Shown: positions 23,751 to 33,651, counted from the first letter of the stretch. The stretch: DNA of 64,000 nucleotides from Trebonia sp036276115 (GCA_036276115.1 DATBEM010000045.1:1-64000), one strand, 5' to 3'. The notes: a model not told the origin generated them from the sequence alone. Numbers and translations: made by a program.

Positions 23751-25334
23751 GTGGGTAAACGCGGATATCACGGACAGAAGGCCCCCGGGCGAGAGGGCGC
23801 GACCTATGGCGCGGCCCTGGCCAGCGGCCAGTTCCGGGCCGTGTTCGCCGCCGCGGGCCTGTCGGTCTGCGGCAACGTGGTGGCCGACGTGGTCCAGACC
23901 GTCTTGATCTACGACCGGACGCGATCGCCGCTGCTGGCGTCCCTGGCCTTCTCGCTCGGCTTCTTGCCCTACCTGGTCACCGGCACGTTGCTGTCGGGAG
24001 TGGTCGACCTGGTGTCGCCGCGCCGCCTGCTGGTGACCGGCTACCTCGGCGCGGCGGCGCTGATGGTCGTGATGACGCTGCCGGGGCTGTCGGTCGGGGA
24101 ACTGCTGGTGCTGGTGACGCTGGCGGGCTTCGCGACCGGGCTGGGCGGCGCGAGCAAGGGCGTCGTCGTGCGGGCGACCGTCAGCCGGGCCGCCTACGTG
24201 CCCGCCCAGTCCCTGATGCGGATCTCCTCCCAGGTCGCCCAGGTCGCCGCCAACCCGCTCGGCGGCTTCCTCATCGTGCTGGCCTCGGCCCGCGGCACGT
24301 TCCTCGTCGCCGCCGCGATCATGGTCGCGGCGGCCGCCATCGCCCGCCTCGGCCTCGGCGCCCGCACCGGCATCCGCCCGTTGCCCGCCAGCACGGCCAG
24401 CACGGCCAGCACGGCCAGCACGGCCAGCACCGGAAGCCCCGCCGCGAGCCCGCCGGCCGCCCAAGCGCCCGGCGCCGTCGAGGGGGCCGGCTCCCCGCCG
24501 GCGGGCGCCGGGCTCGCGGGGGCGGACGCCGCCAAGGTCCCTCCGGTCGCGGCCATCACGGACGCGCCCGCCGGCCTACTCGTGCCGGACGCGCCCGCCG
24601 CGCTGCTCGGACCACCGACCGCGCCGCCCGCCGCACCCGTGTCGGCCACCCCACCCGCGCCGGCCACCCCACCCGCGGGCTTCAACGACGGTGCGGTGCC
24701 GGGCGGCTCCGCGCCCGCTGCCCGCCCGCGCGGCCTGCTCGGTGACTCGCTGAGCGGGATACGGGCGGTGCTCGCCCTGCCCGTGCTGCGCCGCCTGATG
24801 CTTCTGGGCTGGGTGATCCCGATGTTCTCGGTGGCGCCGGAGTCGCTCGCGGCGGCCTACGTGGGCCACCACGGCGGGTCCCCGACGCTGGTCGGCTGGT
24901 GGCTGACGGCGCTGCCGGTCGGCATCGTGACCGGGGACCTGCTGGGCGTGTGGCTGCTGCGGCCGGCGTTGCAGCGGCGCGTGGTCGGCTTCGCCGCGAT
25001 CGCGTCGTTCCTGCCCTACCTGGTGTTCTTCGCCAGCCCGCCGGTCTGGGCGTGCCTGCCGCTGCTGGTGGGGTCGGGGATGTGCAGTATGTACTCCCTC
25101 GGCCTGGACGCCCGGGTCCGCGACGCCGCCCCCGACGGCCTGTTCGCCCGCATGATGGCGATGAACAACGCGGGCCTGCTCACCATCCAGGCGATCGGCT
25201 TCTCGCTGGCGGGCCTCATCGGCGGCCTGGCCGGCCCGGGCCTGGCCGTCGGCATCGCCGGCGTGGCCGGGATCGCCGGAACCGCCCTGCTCTGGCCCCG
25301 CCCGGGGCCCCGCGCGGCCGCCGCGGACCGCTAG
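23751..25334 (+). CDS. MFS transporter with expanded central loop
   Basis: 527 residues with about twelve membrane helices in two halves (for example LASLAFSLGFLPYLVTGTLL and LVGWWLTALPVGIVTGDLLG). The halves are separated by an unusually long Pro/Ala-rich cytoplasmic loop (about 210-325) that starts with an STA repeat made by a 9-bp minisatellite. GTG 23751 is the start; a clear ribosome site is lacking. Its position opposite a DUF5937-ArsR regulator suggests a regulated efflux pump of unknown substrate. Its stop overlaps the end of the convergent OsmC gene. Confidence 0.85.
   Translation: MGKRGYHGQKAPGREGATYGAALASGQFRAVFAAAGLSVCGNVVADVVQTVLIYDRTRSPLLASLAFSLGFLPYLVTGTLLSGVVDLVSPRRLLVTGYLGAAALMVVMTLPGLSVGELLVLVTLAGFATGLGGASKGVVVRATVSRAAYVPAQSLMRISSQVAQVAANPLGGFLIVLASARGTFLVAAAIMVAAAAIARLGLGARTGIRPLPASTASTASTASTASTGSPAASPPAAQAPGAVEGAGSPPAGAGLAGADAAKVPPVAAITDAPAGLLVPDAPAALLGPPTAPPAAPVSATPPAPATPPAGFNDGAVPGGSAPAARPRGLLGDSLSGIRAVLALPVLRRLMLLGWVIPMFSVAPESLAAAYVGHHGGSPTLVGWWLTALPVGIVTGDLLGVWLLRPALQRRVVGFAAIASFLPYLVFFASPPVWACLPLLVGSGMCSMYSLGLDARVRDAAPDGLFARMMAMNNAGLLTIQAIGFSLAGLIGGLAGPGLAVGIAGVAGIAGTALLWPRPGPRAAAADR
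24387..24430 (+). repeat. 9-bp tandem repeat in the MFS gene
   Basis: Four perfect GCCAGCACG units plus an 8-base partial fifth encode Ser-Thr-Ala repeats at the start of the cytoplasmic loop. Exact repetition makes length change by slippage likely, and it would stay in frame. Confidence 0.9.
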
Positions 25335-25756
25335 GCGATCCGGGCAGTGACCGGGGTGCCGATCTCGACCGTGCGGCTGACGGTGCACAGGCGCTCGTGG
25401 GACAGCTTGACGACATCGGGCAAGATCGCCCGGGCGGCATCGCCCGCCTCCCCCTCCGGGAACCGGATCGTGAACGTCACCTCGATGTCCCGTAGGTGGT
25501 TGCCCTGCCCGTCGCGCACCTTGGCCGCCCCGACCTCGACCCCGAATGAGTCCGGCTCCGCCCGCCGCGAGGTGAGCAGGTCAACGTCGATGGCGGTGCA
25601 CCCGCCGATGGCCGTCAGCAGCAGCTCGACCGGCGTGAACGCCGCATCGCTGCCGTCGCCGACGCCGATCGTGCCCCCGCGCGCGTTGGTCACCGTGTAG
25701 TGGCTGTTGCTGGTCCGGTCGATGCTCACCCGGCGCCGGTCGTCGTCTGTCGTCAT
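25331..25756 (-). CDS. OsmC family protein
   Basis: 141 residues from ATG 25756 (GAGGG upstream). The OsmC/Ohr fold is indicated by FTPVELLLTAIGGCTAIDVD with its cysteine (about 53) and a later LSHERLCTVSRTVEIG with the second cysteine (about 125). The pair of cysteines is the peroxidatic and resolving site in thiol-dependent peroxidases of this family, so organic peroxide detoxification is likely. The gene overlaps the convergent MFS gene by 4 bp. Confidence 0.9.
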   Translation of the reverse strand: MTTDDDRRRVSIDRTSNSHYTVTNARGGTIGVGDGSDAAFTPVELLLTAIGGCTAIDVDLLTSRRAEPDSFGVEVGAAKVRDGQGNHLRDIEVTFTIRFPEGEAGDAARAILPDVVKLSHERLCTVSRTVEIGTPVTARIA

Positions 25757-25827
25757 GCCCTCTGCAATCGGCGCCGCCCGCCCCTGATTCCCGCCGGGCC
25801 GCGCTGGCCCCGGCGCGCGAGCGAAGC

Positions 25828-27015
25828 TCAGGACTCGTCGGCCTTGACCAGGGTGACGCCCGCGAGGATGAGCGCGCCCCCCGCGAACTGGGTCGCGGCC
25901 GGGAGCTGGCCGAGCAGCGCCCAGGCGTACAGGACCGCGAACAAGATCTCGGCCATGCCGATGAAGGAGGCGACCTTCGCGCCGAGGCGCCGGGCCGCGA
26001 TGATCCCGGTGCTGTAGCCCGCCGCGGTGGCCAGCAGCGCGACCCCGGCGATGGGGACGAAGACCGGCACCGGGTGCCGCAGGAGGGTCACGTCCCGCAG
26101 CGACGCCCCGGCCGGCAGCGCGTGCACGAGCAGGAGGAGCCCGATCGTGGCCGCCCCGACCCACATCCCCGCCCACGCCAGGACGATGGGCGGCAAGGCG
26201 GCGTCCTCGCCGCCGCCCGCCGCCGCCGGGGTCACGGCCCTCGATGCCACGGCCTCTGATACCACGGCCCCCGATGCCGCGCCCGGCCCGGCTGGGCGGG
26301 TGCCCGTGGCCGCGCCCGGCCCGGTCACGGGCAGCACGGTCTCCGGGAGCACGGTCTCCGGGAGCACGGTCTCCGGGGGCACCGCCTCGGGCAGCGGGGC
26401 CTGCGGGGTGCCCGCCGGCGGCGGGCCGGCTGAGATCAGGAAGTAGACCGCCATGCTCACGGCGGCCGCGATCGCCCAGGCCAGGCCGAGCGGGCTCAGG
26501 CCGGCCGAATCCTGGCCGGAGCCGCCGATCGTGACCATTAGGGCGAGGCCCGCGACCGCCGCCGCCGCGCCCGCGATCGTGAGCCGCCGGGGTCGCTGGC
26601 CGTGCCGGAGCCAGAGCCAGGCCACGACCAGGATCGAGCCGGTGTACTCGATGAGCAGCGCGATCCCGACCGGCATGCGCGTGATCGCGTTGAAATAGCA
26701 CACCTGGCAGCCGGCCACGCCGACGATGCCGTAGCCGATCGCGGTCCCGGCCGACCGGCGCAGCGTCGTCCAGCGGCCGCGCAGCGCGACGAGGGCCGGG
26801 ATCGTCAGCAGCACGCCGCCGAGCACGATGCGGGCCAGCACCGCCGAGGCGGGGGTCCAGCCCGCGTCCAGCAGGGAAGTGCCGAACGTGCCGGAGGTCC
26901 CGAACATCGCGGCCGAGGCGACCGCGACCGAGATGCCGCCCCAGGACTGGCCGCGCGACGGCGCGGCGCGGTCGTGCCCGGCCCTTGTCGCCATGCCCGC
27001 CGGTGCCGTCGCCAT
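25828..27015 (-). CDS. EamA/DMT-family permease
   Basis: 395 residues with ten membrane helices in two EamA halves (GGISVAVASAAMFGTSGTFG and GWAVAGLALMV-type segments, then GYSTGIIAARRLGAKVASFI). The loop between the halves (about 215-275) is expanded by ETVLP repeats. ATG 27015 has AGGGAGTT upstream. Members export metabolites or amino acids; the substrate is unknown. Confidence 0.87.
   Translation of the reverse strand: MATAPAGMATRAGHDRAAPSRGQSWGGISVAVASAAMFGTSGTFGTSLLDAGWTPASAVLARIVLGGVLLTIPALVALRGRWTTLRRSAGTAIGYGIVGVAGCQVCYFNAITRMPVGIALLIEYTGSILVVAWLWLRHGQRPRRLTIAGAAAAVAGLALMVTIGGSGQDSAGLSPLGLAWAIAAAVSMAVYFLISAGPPPAGTPQAPLPEAVPPETVLPETVLPETVLPVTGPGAATGTRPAGPGAASGAVVSEAVASRAVTPAAAGGGEDAALPPIVLAWAGMWVGAATIGLLLLVHALPAGASLRDVTLLRHPVPVFVPIAGVALLATAAGYSTGIIAARRLGAKVASFIGMAEILFAVLYAWALLGQLPAATQFAGGALILAGVTLVKADES
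26330..26374 (-). repeat. 15-bp tandem repeat in the DMT permease gene
   Basis: Three 15-bp units (GGGAGCACGGTCTCC with one variant base in the first) encode three ETVLP pentapeptides in the central loop on the reverse strand. Confidence 0.88.
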
Positions 27016-27146
27016 GCCCAACTCCCTGTAAGCGGCAAAAATAGCTTTAGCCCATGACGCTATCGCGGCGGGCATGCTCGCGTACAGCTCGCGGCGTGGT
27101 CGGGCCGTGGGCGGGCCCGTGAAGGTGCGGCTCGGCGAGGGATCTC

Positions 27147-28514
27147 CTAGCGCGGGGCGGGCGCGGCAGCCCGCCAGGCCGCCTCCAGCTCGCCCATGGG
27201 CGTGGACGGCGGCGCCTGGACGAACGGCCAGATCTCCTCCGCGATCGCGCGCCAGTCGGCGGTGGCCGACATGTCGCCCAAGATCGCGTACATGCCGAGG
27301 TTGATGCGCTGCAGGATGACGTAGGAGCGGGGGATGTTCGCGTAGGCGGCCAGCGGGCTGCCGAAGTCGAAGTAGTGCCGCGTCACCGACGAGGCGTACT
27401 CGCGGGTCATGGTGTGCCGGCCGGGCGTGCGGACCGTGTCGTAGAACACGCCCATGTGATCGACGATGTCAGCCGTCGGGATCGGGGCGCCGGGAACGAG
27501 GAAGCCCGCCTCCTCCATGGCACGGCGGAACCCTTCCGGGTCGTCGTCCACGCACAGGTAGCGGACCATGGCGATCAGGGGACTGAGCTCGTCCGGGGTG
27601 AAGTCCTTGACCAGCCCGTAGTCCAGGAACGTCACCCGGCCGCCCGGGTGGAACAGGTAGTTGCCGGGGTGCGGGTCGCCGTTGAAGGAGTGCATCTCGT
27701 ACAGGCTGCGGAAGGTGTACCGGTAGATGGTCTCGGCCGCGAGGTCCTTCTCCTCCTGCGACCAGGTCATCATCTCCGCGAACCGCGCGCCGGTCGCGAG
27801 CTCGCTGGTGATGACGCGGGCGGTGCACAGGCCGGGGAGGGTGGCGGGGACCTCGATGGTGGGGTGCCCCGCGAAGTAGCCGGCGAACCGCTGCTGGCTC
27901 GCGGCCTCGCGCACGTAGTCGAGCTCTTCCTGTATCCGCTCGCGCAGCTCGGCAATCAGGCCGTCGACGTCCTGCCTGGGCGCCGCCACGCGCAGCAGCC
28001 GCTTGATCAGCGCGACGTTGCCGAGGTCGGCCTCGATCGTCTCCCGGATGCCGGGATACTGGACCTTGACCGCGACCGCGACGCCGTCGGCGGTGATCGC
28101 CCGGTGCACCTGCCCGATGGAGGCGGCCGCGATGGGCTCAGGATCCCACTCGGTGAACACGTCCCCCGGCTCGCCGCCGAGGTCTTCCCGGATCACCTGG
28201 GCCGCGAGCTGCGGCGACATCGGCGGCACGCTGTCTTGCAGGCGGCTTAGCGTCCGCCGGACCTGCGGGTTCAGCCCGTCATCGACGAAGCTGGCGAGCT
28301 GCCCGATCTTCATCAGGACGCCCTTCATCGACCCGAGCGTGTCCGCGATGTCCTCCGCGGTCCGCAGGGCAAGGTCGTTGCGGAGCTGCTGGCGCTGCTC
28401 GCCCGCCGCCGCGAACAGCCGGGGCGCGCTCGCCGCGTACCGCGCTCCGCCCCGGGCCGCCAGCCGGGCGGCGGAAAGGCCCCGGGACAGCCGCAGCCGA
28501 TTGTTGTCCTTCAC
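27147..28514 (-). CDS. ABC1/AarF/UbiB-family atypical kinase
   Basis: 455 residues with the family features in order: the KxGQ motif (MKIGQLASFVDDGL, about 68), the alanine-rich loop (AAASIGQVHRA, about 128) replacing the usual glycine loop, VAVKVQYPG with the lysine, NGDPHPGNYLF for the catalytic loop (about 290) and FLDYGLVKDF for the metal site. These atypical kinases support isoprenoid-quinone metabolism. A link with the local prenylation cluster is conceivable but not shown. GTG 28514 is the start; its ribosome site is weak. Confidence 0.92.
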   Translation of the reverse strand: MKDNNRLRLSRGLSAARLAARGGARYAASAPRLFAAAGEQRQQLRNDLALRTAEDIADTLGSMKGVLMKIGQLASFVDDGLNPQVRRTLSRLQDSVPPMSPQLAAQVIREDLGGEPGDVFTEWDPEPIAAASIGQVHRAITADGVAVAVKVQYPGIRETIEADLGNVALIKRLLRVAAPRQDVDGLIAELRERIQEELDYVREAASQQRFAGYFAGHPTIEVPATLPGLCTARVITSELATGARFAEMMTWSQEEKDLAAETIYRYTFRSLYEMHSFNGDPHPGNYLFHPGGRVTFLDYGLVKDFTPDELSPLIAMVRYLCVDDDPEGFRRAMEEAGFLVPGAPIPTADIVDHMGVFYDTVRTPGRHTMTREYASSVTRHYFDFGSPLAAYANIPRSYVILQRINLGMYAILGDMSATADWRAIAEEIWPFVQAPPSTPMGELEAAWRAAAPAPR

Positions 28515-28605
28515 GTGTATCCACGGTAGCCGCCGCCGGCGACTCCCCCCGCAGCGCTCCCCCGGCGCTGCTCGCCGGCGGCGACCGCGCCCTGGTGCCT
28601 CCTTC

Positions 28606-31600
28606 CTAGATCGTGGCCCGGTAGCCGAGGCTGAGCACGAGCGGGACCGCCCCGAACGGCATCCGGAACCTGGTCCCCGGCCGGTCGGGCGCCTGCGGCT
28701 CGTCGATCGCGGGCCAGCGCATCCGCAGGTGCGCCTCGGTCAGGCCCTCGACCGAGTACGGGAACTCCATTGAGGAAACCCGGTGCTTGCGCAGCAGCCC
28801 GCCCCAGCGGAACGCGGCGAACACGTCCGACAGCTCCTGGACCGACATCCGCCGGGGCACCGTCAGGTCAATCCCGTACACGGCGACCGCCAGCTCCACC
28901 AGCTCGGCCGCGCACTGGGCGAGCGCGGCCGACTTGGTGGTGTAGACGGTCCCGTCCGGGTTCAGCGTCCCCAGCCGCTCGCCGTGAACCGGCGACAGGT
29001 GCGGCTGCGCCTGGCACTGCATCCAGTCGCAGGCAGCGAGCAGCTTCCAGCTGATCCCGACCTGGTTGGCGATGTCCTTGTACATCGGCTCGGCCCGCCC
29101 GACCGGGTTCCGGACGGCGTTGACAAGCGCCGCTCGCACCCCGTCCGGCAGCTCCTGGTCGTAGATCCGCGTCGGCCGCGCCTGCGGCCGGCGCGCGGGC
29201 CGGGCCCGCTGCGCGAACGCCATCGTGGCAGCGCTTCCCAGCGCCGCCGCGGCCCCGGCCGCCTGCGGCGGCCGCGTCGGCTGCCGCCCGGCCCGCGGGC
29301 CTGGTGCCTGCGGGCCTGGTGCCTGCGGGCCTGGTGCCTGCGGCCCCCACGCCTGCGGCCCGGCCGCCCGCGGCCGGGATGCCTGGAACCCGGACGCCTG
29401 CGGCCCGGATGGGTAGGCCCCCGTCGCCTGTTGGCCTGGCGTCGGTTGCCCCGTCGCCGGTTGCCCTGGCGGCTGCGGCCCGGCGGGCTGCGGGCGGCCT
29501 CGCCGGGGCGCGGCCGGCGGCTGGGCGGCAGGTCGAGGCCGAGAGCGCGGCCGCGGCGACGGCAGCTGGCCCGATGGCGCGCCGTCGGCGCGCGCGCTGC
29601 CCTCCGCTCCGGCGGCACCACTCGCCTGTCCCGGCAGCGGCTGGGACTGGCCGGCGTGCGGTTGCGGCGTGTAGTCGGCGGTCAGTCGCGCCTGCGCCGG
29701 GCCGCCGCGCGGAACATACCCGGCGGGCGCCCCGTAGCTAGCGTCCATGCCATAGTCAGCCGGCCGGTAGTCGCCGTCCCCGGGCTCATGGCCCGGCCCG
29801 GCCCGGTACCCCCCGGTGTCCCCGTAGCCGGCCCTGGGTTCGTGACCGGCACCCGGTTCGAAGTCGCCACTGAGCTCAAAGTCGCCACTGAGCTCAAAGT
29901 CGCCACTGAGCTCATAGTCAGCACTGGGCTCGAAGTCGCCACTGAGCTCGAAGTCGGCACCGAGCTCATAGTCGCCGCTGAGTTCAAAGTCAGCACTGGG
30001 CTCATAGTCGGCACTGGGCTCATAGTCAGTGGCAGCCTCGTACTCGCTGCCAGCGGCGTAGTCGGCAGCCGGGTCGTACTCCGCGTCCGGCTCCCAGCCA
30101 GCAGCGTGGTCATGGTCAGGGCCGGACTCCCAGCCAGCACCGGACTCAAAGCCAGCACCGGACTCAAAGCCAGCACCGTGGCCATGGTCAACGCCGCGGT
30201 GGTAGCCAGCGGCCTCGCCGAAGCCGGGGCCGGACTGGTAGTGCGGGGCGGCCGGGAAGGTGCCGACCGCGTCAGCGGCATCGGCGGCGTAGCCTGCGGC
30301 CCCGCCGGGATACGGCTCGGGCTCGTAGGCCGCGACGTTGTCGTGGCCCACCTGGTCGTCGTAGCCGGCGGGGCCGTAGTGGCCCGCGGCTTCGCCGTCG
30401 TGGGGGCCGGTCTGGAAATGGGGCATGGCGTGGTAGCTCGCGGTTAGCTCGTAGTTGGACGTGGACTGGTAGCCGTCAGCGGCCTCGTGGCCGGCGCCCG
30501 GCTCATAGGCGTCCCCCGGCCGGTAGCCGGCGCCGTGCGCATAACGTGCACCCGGGTGGTAGCCATCGGTTCCGTCATGAGCGGGGATGGCCGGGAAGCC
30601 GCGCGTGGTCGAGTGGGCTGCTATCCCGGGATTGCCTCCTCCGTAGCCAGGGGTGCTGATGGGGGCCGGGTGCTTGCCCCGGGCGGCAGGGAAGCCACCG
30701 CCCGGGGCAGGCTGGCGACCGGGCACCGGTCGGCTGGCAGCGACCGCGGGGTGGCCGCCGGCCCCGCGGTCGGCCGGGCCCGACTGGCTGCCGGTGATCG
30801 GGGCGCCGCCCGCCAAGGGGTACGGGCCTGGGACAGGAGCCGGGCCCGGGGCCGCCCGGCGGGCACGGGCTGGCCGGATCCCGGCAGCCGCGAGAGTCAC
30901 GGCGCTGGCCGCCACGTCCGCGACGGCCGGGGCGGGCTGGCCGTCGGCGGTGGCGAAGAAGCCGGAGGCGTGATCGCAGGCCGGGGAGGTGTGGTCGCAC
31001 GCCGCCGGCGGGCGGCGGCTACCCGGCGCCTGGCTCGCGGAGGTGGCCGGGAAGTCCGGCCGGGCCGGGGGAGCGGAAACCGCCTGGCCTGCCGCGATGC
31101 TGCCATCGGCGGGCACGTCGTACCGACTGGTGGTGACGTAGCTGATCGTCGTGGCCGGGGGGATGCTCGCATCGCGGGCCGTGGCGGCGGCCACGGGCTG
31201 ACGGGCGCCCGCGCGGGAGCCGGGCGACGGGTACGCGCTCAGCGCGGCCGGGATGCCGGGAATCGACACGCCGCCCGCTGCCCCGGGCTGCGCGGTGGGC
31301 AGGGCGGAGGGCGTGGCGGCGGGCTGCGGATGCTGCTGCGTTCCCTGCGGCTGGGCGGCCGGGTGCCGAGCAGGGGACGGGCTGGCCTGCGCGGCCGGGC
31401 GGGCGGGCGCCGCGGCCTGCTGGTGGGCGGGGCTGGTGGCGGAGCCCGTGGGCGACGCCGCCCCGGTCGGCTGGCTGGTCCCGGGGGCGGGGACCAGGCC
31501 GGGGATCGACGGCTGGCCGTGCGCGGGCGCGGTGGGCGCCGCCTGCGACGGGGACGGAGATGGGGACGGGGAGGCCGGCGAGGCCGGCTTGGCGGACGGG

Positions 31601-33651
31601 GCCGGCGCCGGGCTACCCGACGGCGCGGGCGAGGTCGCGGGGCCGCTCGGCGTCCCGGCTGGCGCAGGGGTGGCCGTGGGAGCAGGGGTGGCCGTGGGAG
31701 CAGGAGTGGCCGGGGCGCTGGCGCGGGAGCCGCTCGCGGCGGTGTCGTACTGGTAGAGGTTGTACAGCTTCATCAAGCCGATGAGGTTGGCGCCGTAGTT
31801 CGGGTCGGTGGCATAGACGCCGGTGAGGTCGTTCGCGAACGCGTCGGGGACAGCGCGGTCGGCCATCGCCCGCTTGTAGTAGCTACTGGTGGCCAGCAGC
31901 TCGGCATGGTCGGAGATGGACTCGGCGTCGTTGTGGTACACCCGGAAGGCCGCGTCGATCGTGATCCAGTGGCCGCCCTCGAACTCCTGCGTCGGCAGCA
32001 GGACCGACCCGGCCGGCCCGGTCCCCTTGATGCCGAACAGGTTGTGGTACCTCGCGGCGAGGCTGCTTTGCCCCCAGCCCGATTCCTCGATCGCCTGCGC
32101 GATCGTGACCGCGGCGGGCACCCCCCAGCGCTGCTGGGCGGCGGTCGCCCCGGGGGCGACGGCCGCGATGAAGCCCGCGTGCGAGGTCGTCGCGGGGGCC
32201 TGCGAACTAGCCGGGGCCGAGTTGCGGGCATACGGCTTGGTGGCCGATGGCTTGGGTGTCGCGGGCTTGGGTGCCGCGGACGGCTTCGGCGCGGCGGGCT
32301 TGGCAGCGGGCCGCGCAGTGGCGGCCGGCTTGGTCGTGGCGGGGGCCGACGGCTTGCCCGGGGATGACTGGCTGGCGGCCGGACTGCTGGCAGCGGAACC
32401 GGACGCCGACGCCGGCGCCCCGGAGGAGCCGGCCGGGCGCGCGGGCCCGGGGCCGGCCGGGGCTGCCTCGTTCCCCGGCGTGACCAGCCCGGGAATCTCC
32501 GCCTGGCCGCCCGTCGGCTTGCTCGCGGCCGGGCTGCCGCTGGCGCCGGCCGGCTGGCGTTGCCCGGCCGTGGGCTCACCCGGGATCGCCGCCTGCCCTC
32601 CCGCCGTGGGCTGGCCGCTTGCGGCGGGCTTGCCGTTGGTGGCCGGGCGGCCGGGCGTGGCCGGCTCGCCCTTCGGCTTCGCCGTGGACGCCGGCGTGCC
32701 CGCGACGGGCGCGGGAGTGGCGGGCGCGGTCCCGGTCGGCTTCGGGGTGGCGGCAGGCTTCGGGGCCGCGGGAGTACCGGTCGCGGACGGCGCGGAGGCC
32801 GGGGCCGGGCTGCTGGCGCTGCCCGTTCCGCTGCTGCCCGCACTGGTCCCCCTGCTCCCGGCGCCGCTCGCGCCGGCGGAGCCGGACGAGCTCCCCGGCG
32901 CGCTCGCGGTCGCCGTGGCCAGGTGGCCGTTGTCGACGAAGCCCTCGACGCCGTGGCTTTCCAGCGACCCCGAGAACGCGTGCGCGTTGACGGTGTAGTT
33001 CGGCAGTGAGTTCGCGCCGATCGTGTGCAGGACCCCGTCGGCGTAGGACGTGACGACCTCGACGTGCTCATCGAACATGACCCAGTCGCCGGGCATCGGG
33101 GTGTAACCGTCGCCGGCCGCGTGCCACCGGTCGTGGGCGCGGGCGTCCTGCAGGACTGACGTGATCGCCATCGAGGCGGGGTTCGGGTCCACCCGGGGGT
33201 CGGCCCAGGCGGGCAGCGGCCACGGGTAGGTGTCGCCGCCCGACACCCAGCTCTGCTGGCCCACCGCCTGGGCCGCCAGCTCCAGCGTCAGGCTCGCGAA
33301 CGCCGCGCAGGTCGGCCCGTGGTCGGCGCCATCGGTGCTGACGGACCCCCAGATCAGCGCCTCGACCTCGGCCGGGGTCTTGCCCTGGGCGACCTGCAGG
33401 TAGTGCCGGGCGATGTTCACGATCGCCGGCCGGAGCGTGCCGTCCCCGGTGGCGGGGGTGCCGCCCAGGTCGCCCCGGGCGGCCATGTCCATGGCCAGCA
33501 GGTGGACGGGCAGCCCGCTCGGCGAGGTCATCGCCGCGGGCGAGCCGGGGGCGAAGTTCAGCCCGGTGATCACGCCGCCGGTGCTCACGGTCACCAGGGC
33601 CGTGGCTTGCTGCCACCAGGGCCGCGGCTTGCGGCCGGAGTTCACGGACAT
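28606..33651 (-). CDS. Giant exported cell-wall hydrolase: CHAP, GH73, repeat field, lysozyme-like C-terminus
   Basis: 1681 residues. A basic start and hydrophobic segment (ALVTVSTGGVITGL) indicate export or anchoring. A CHAP-type amidase (about 75-245) has Cys in DHGPTCAAFASL and His in GDWVMFDEHVEVVTSY. After a Pro/Ala/Ser linker, a GH73 glucosaminidase (about 488-640) has its catalytic Glu in AQAIEESGWGQSSLAARYHN and a DPNYGANLIGLMKLYNLYQY end. A very long region rich in Tyr, Phe, Asp and Glu hexads (about 1000-1270) and a Pro/Gly tail lead to a compact C-terminal domain (about 1490-1681) resembling a lysozyme fold, with LLAACDWMQC where a catalytic Glu might be expected. ATG 33651 has GGAAGGGGG. 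It is the second gene after the membrane-anchored partner. Confidence 0.85.
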   Translation of the reverse strand: MSVNSGRKPRPWWQQATALVTVSTGGVITGLNFAPGSPAAMTSPSGLPVHLLAMDMAARGDLGGTPATGDGTLRPAIVNIARHYLQVAQGKTPAEVEALIWGSVSTDGADHGPTCAAFASLTLELAAQAVGQQSWVSGGDTYPWPLPAWADPRVDPNPASMAITSVLQDARAHDRWHAAGDGYTPMPGDWVMFDEHVEVVTSYADGVLHTIGANSLPNYTVNAHAFSGSLESHGVEGFVDNGHLATATASAPGSSSGSAGASGAGSRGTSAGSSGTGSASSPAPASAPSATGTPAAPKPAATPKPTGTAPATPAPVAGTPASTAKPKGEPATPGRPATNGKPAASGQPTAGGQAAIPGEPTAGQRQPAGASGSPAASKPTGGQAEIPGLVTPGNEAAPAGPGPARPAGSSGAPASASGSAASSPAASQSSPGKPSAPATTKPAATARPAAKPAAPKPSAAPKPATPKPSATKPYARNSAPASSQAPATTSHAGFIAAVAPGATAAQQRWGVPAAVTIAQAIEESGWGQSSLAARYHNLFGIKGTGPAGSVLLPTQEFEGGHWITIDAAFRVYHNDAESISDHAELLATSSYYKRAMADRAVPDAFANDLTGVYATDPNYGANLIGLMKLYNLYQYDTAASGSRASAPATPAPTATPAPTATPAPAGTPSGPATSPAPSGSPAPAPSAKPASPASPSPSPSPSQAAPTAPAHGQPSIPGLVPAPGTSQPTGAASPTGSATSPAHQQAAAPARPAAQASPSPARHPAAQPQGTQQHPQPAATPSALPTAQPGAAGGVSIPGIPAALSAYPSPGSRAGARQPVAAATARDASIPPATTISYVTTSRYDVPADGSIAAGQAVSAPPARPDFPATSASQAPGSRRPPAACDHTSPACDHASGFFATADGQPAPAVADVAASAVTLAAAGIRPARARRAAPGPAPVPGPYPLAGGAPITGSQSGPADRGAGGHPAVAASRPVPGRQPAPGGGFPAARGKHPAPISTPGYGGGNPGIAAHSTTRGFPAIPAHDGTDGYHPGARYAHGAGYRPGDAYEPGAGHEAADGYQSTSNYELTASYHAMPHFQTGPHDGEAAGHYGPAGYDDQVGHDNVAAYEPEPYPGGAAGYAADAADAVGTFPAAPHYQSGPGFGEAAGYHRGVDHGHGAGFESGAGFESGAGWESGPDHDHAAGWEPDAEYDPAADYAAGSEYEAATDYEPSADYEPSADFELSGDYELGADFELSGDFEPSADYELSGDFELSGDFELSGDFEPGAGHEPRAGYGDTGGYRAGPGHEPGDGDYRPADYGMDASYGAPAGYVPRGGPAQARLTADYTPQPHAGQSQPLPGQASGAAGAEGSARADGAPSGQLPSPRPRSRPRPAAQPPAAPRRGRPQPAGPQPPGQPATGQPTPGQQATGAYPSGPQASGFQASRPRAAGPQAWGPQAPGPQAPGPQAPGPRAGRQPTRPPQAAGAAAALGSAATMAFAQRARPARRPQARPTRIYDQELPDGVRAALVNAVRNPVGRAEPMYKDIANQVGISWKLLAACDWMQCQAQPHLSPVHGERLGTLNPDGTVYTTKSAALAQCAAELVELAVAVYGIDLTVPRRMSVQELSDVFAAFRWGGLLRKHRVSSMEFPYSVEGLTEAHLRMRWPAIDEPQAPDRPGTRFRMPFGAVPLVLSLGYRATI
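29297..29341 (-). repeat. 15-bp tandem repeat in the giant hydrolase gene
   Basis: Three perfect GGGCCTGGTGCCTGC units encode three APGPQ pentapeptides in the Pro/Gly-rich segment before the C-terminal domain; degenerate copies continue on the right. Confidence 0.9.
29851..30190 (-). repeat. 18-bp repeat field in the giant hydrolase gene
   Basis: Roughly nineteen units of 18 bp encode hexads such as SGDFEL, SADYEP and SGAGFE. The most similar stretch (about 29875-29930) repeats CCACTGAGCTCAAAGTCG several times; outer copies drift. The encoded chain is strongly acidic with a regular aromatic residue, an elastomer-like or surface-spacer pattern. Confidence 0.85.

Noticed and set aside
30487..32367. 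A 626-codon forward frame opposite the giant hydrolase
   Set aside because: It has Gly/Arg-rich low-complexity content only. The reverse strand contains clear GH73 motifs in the same place.
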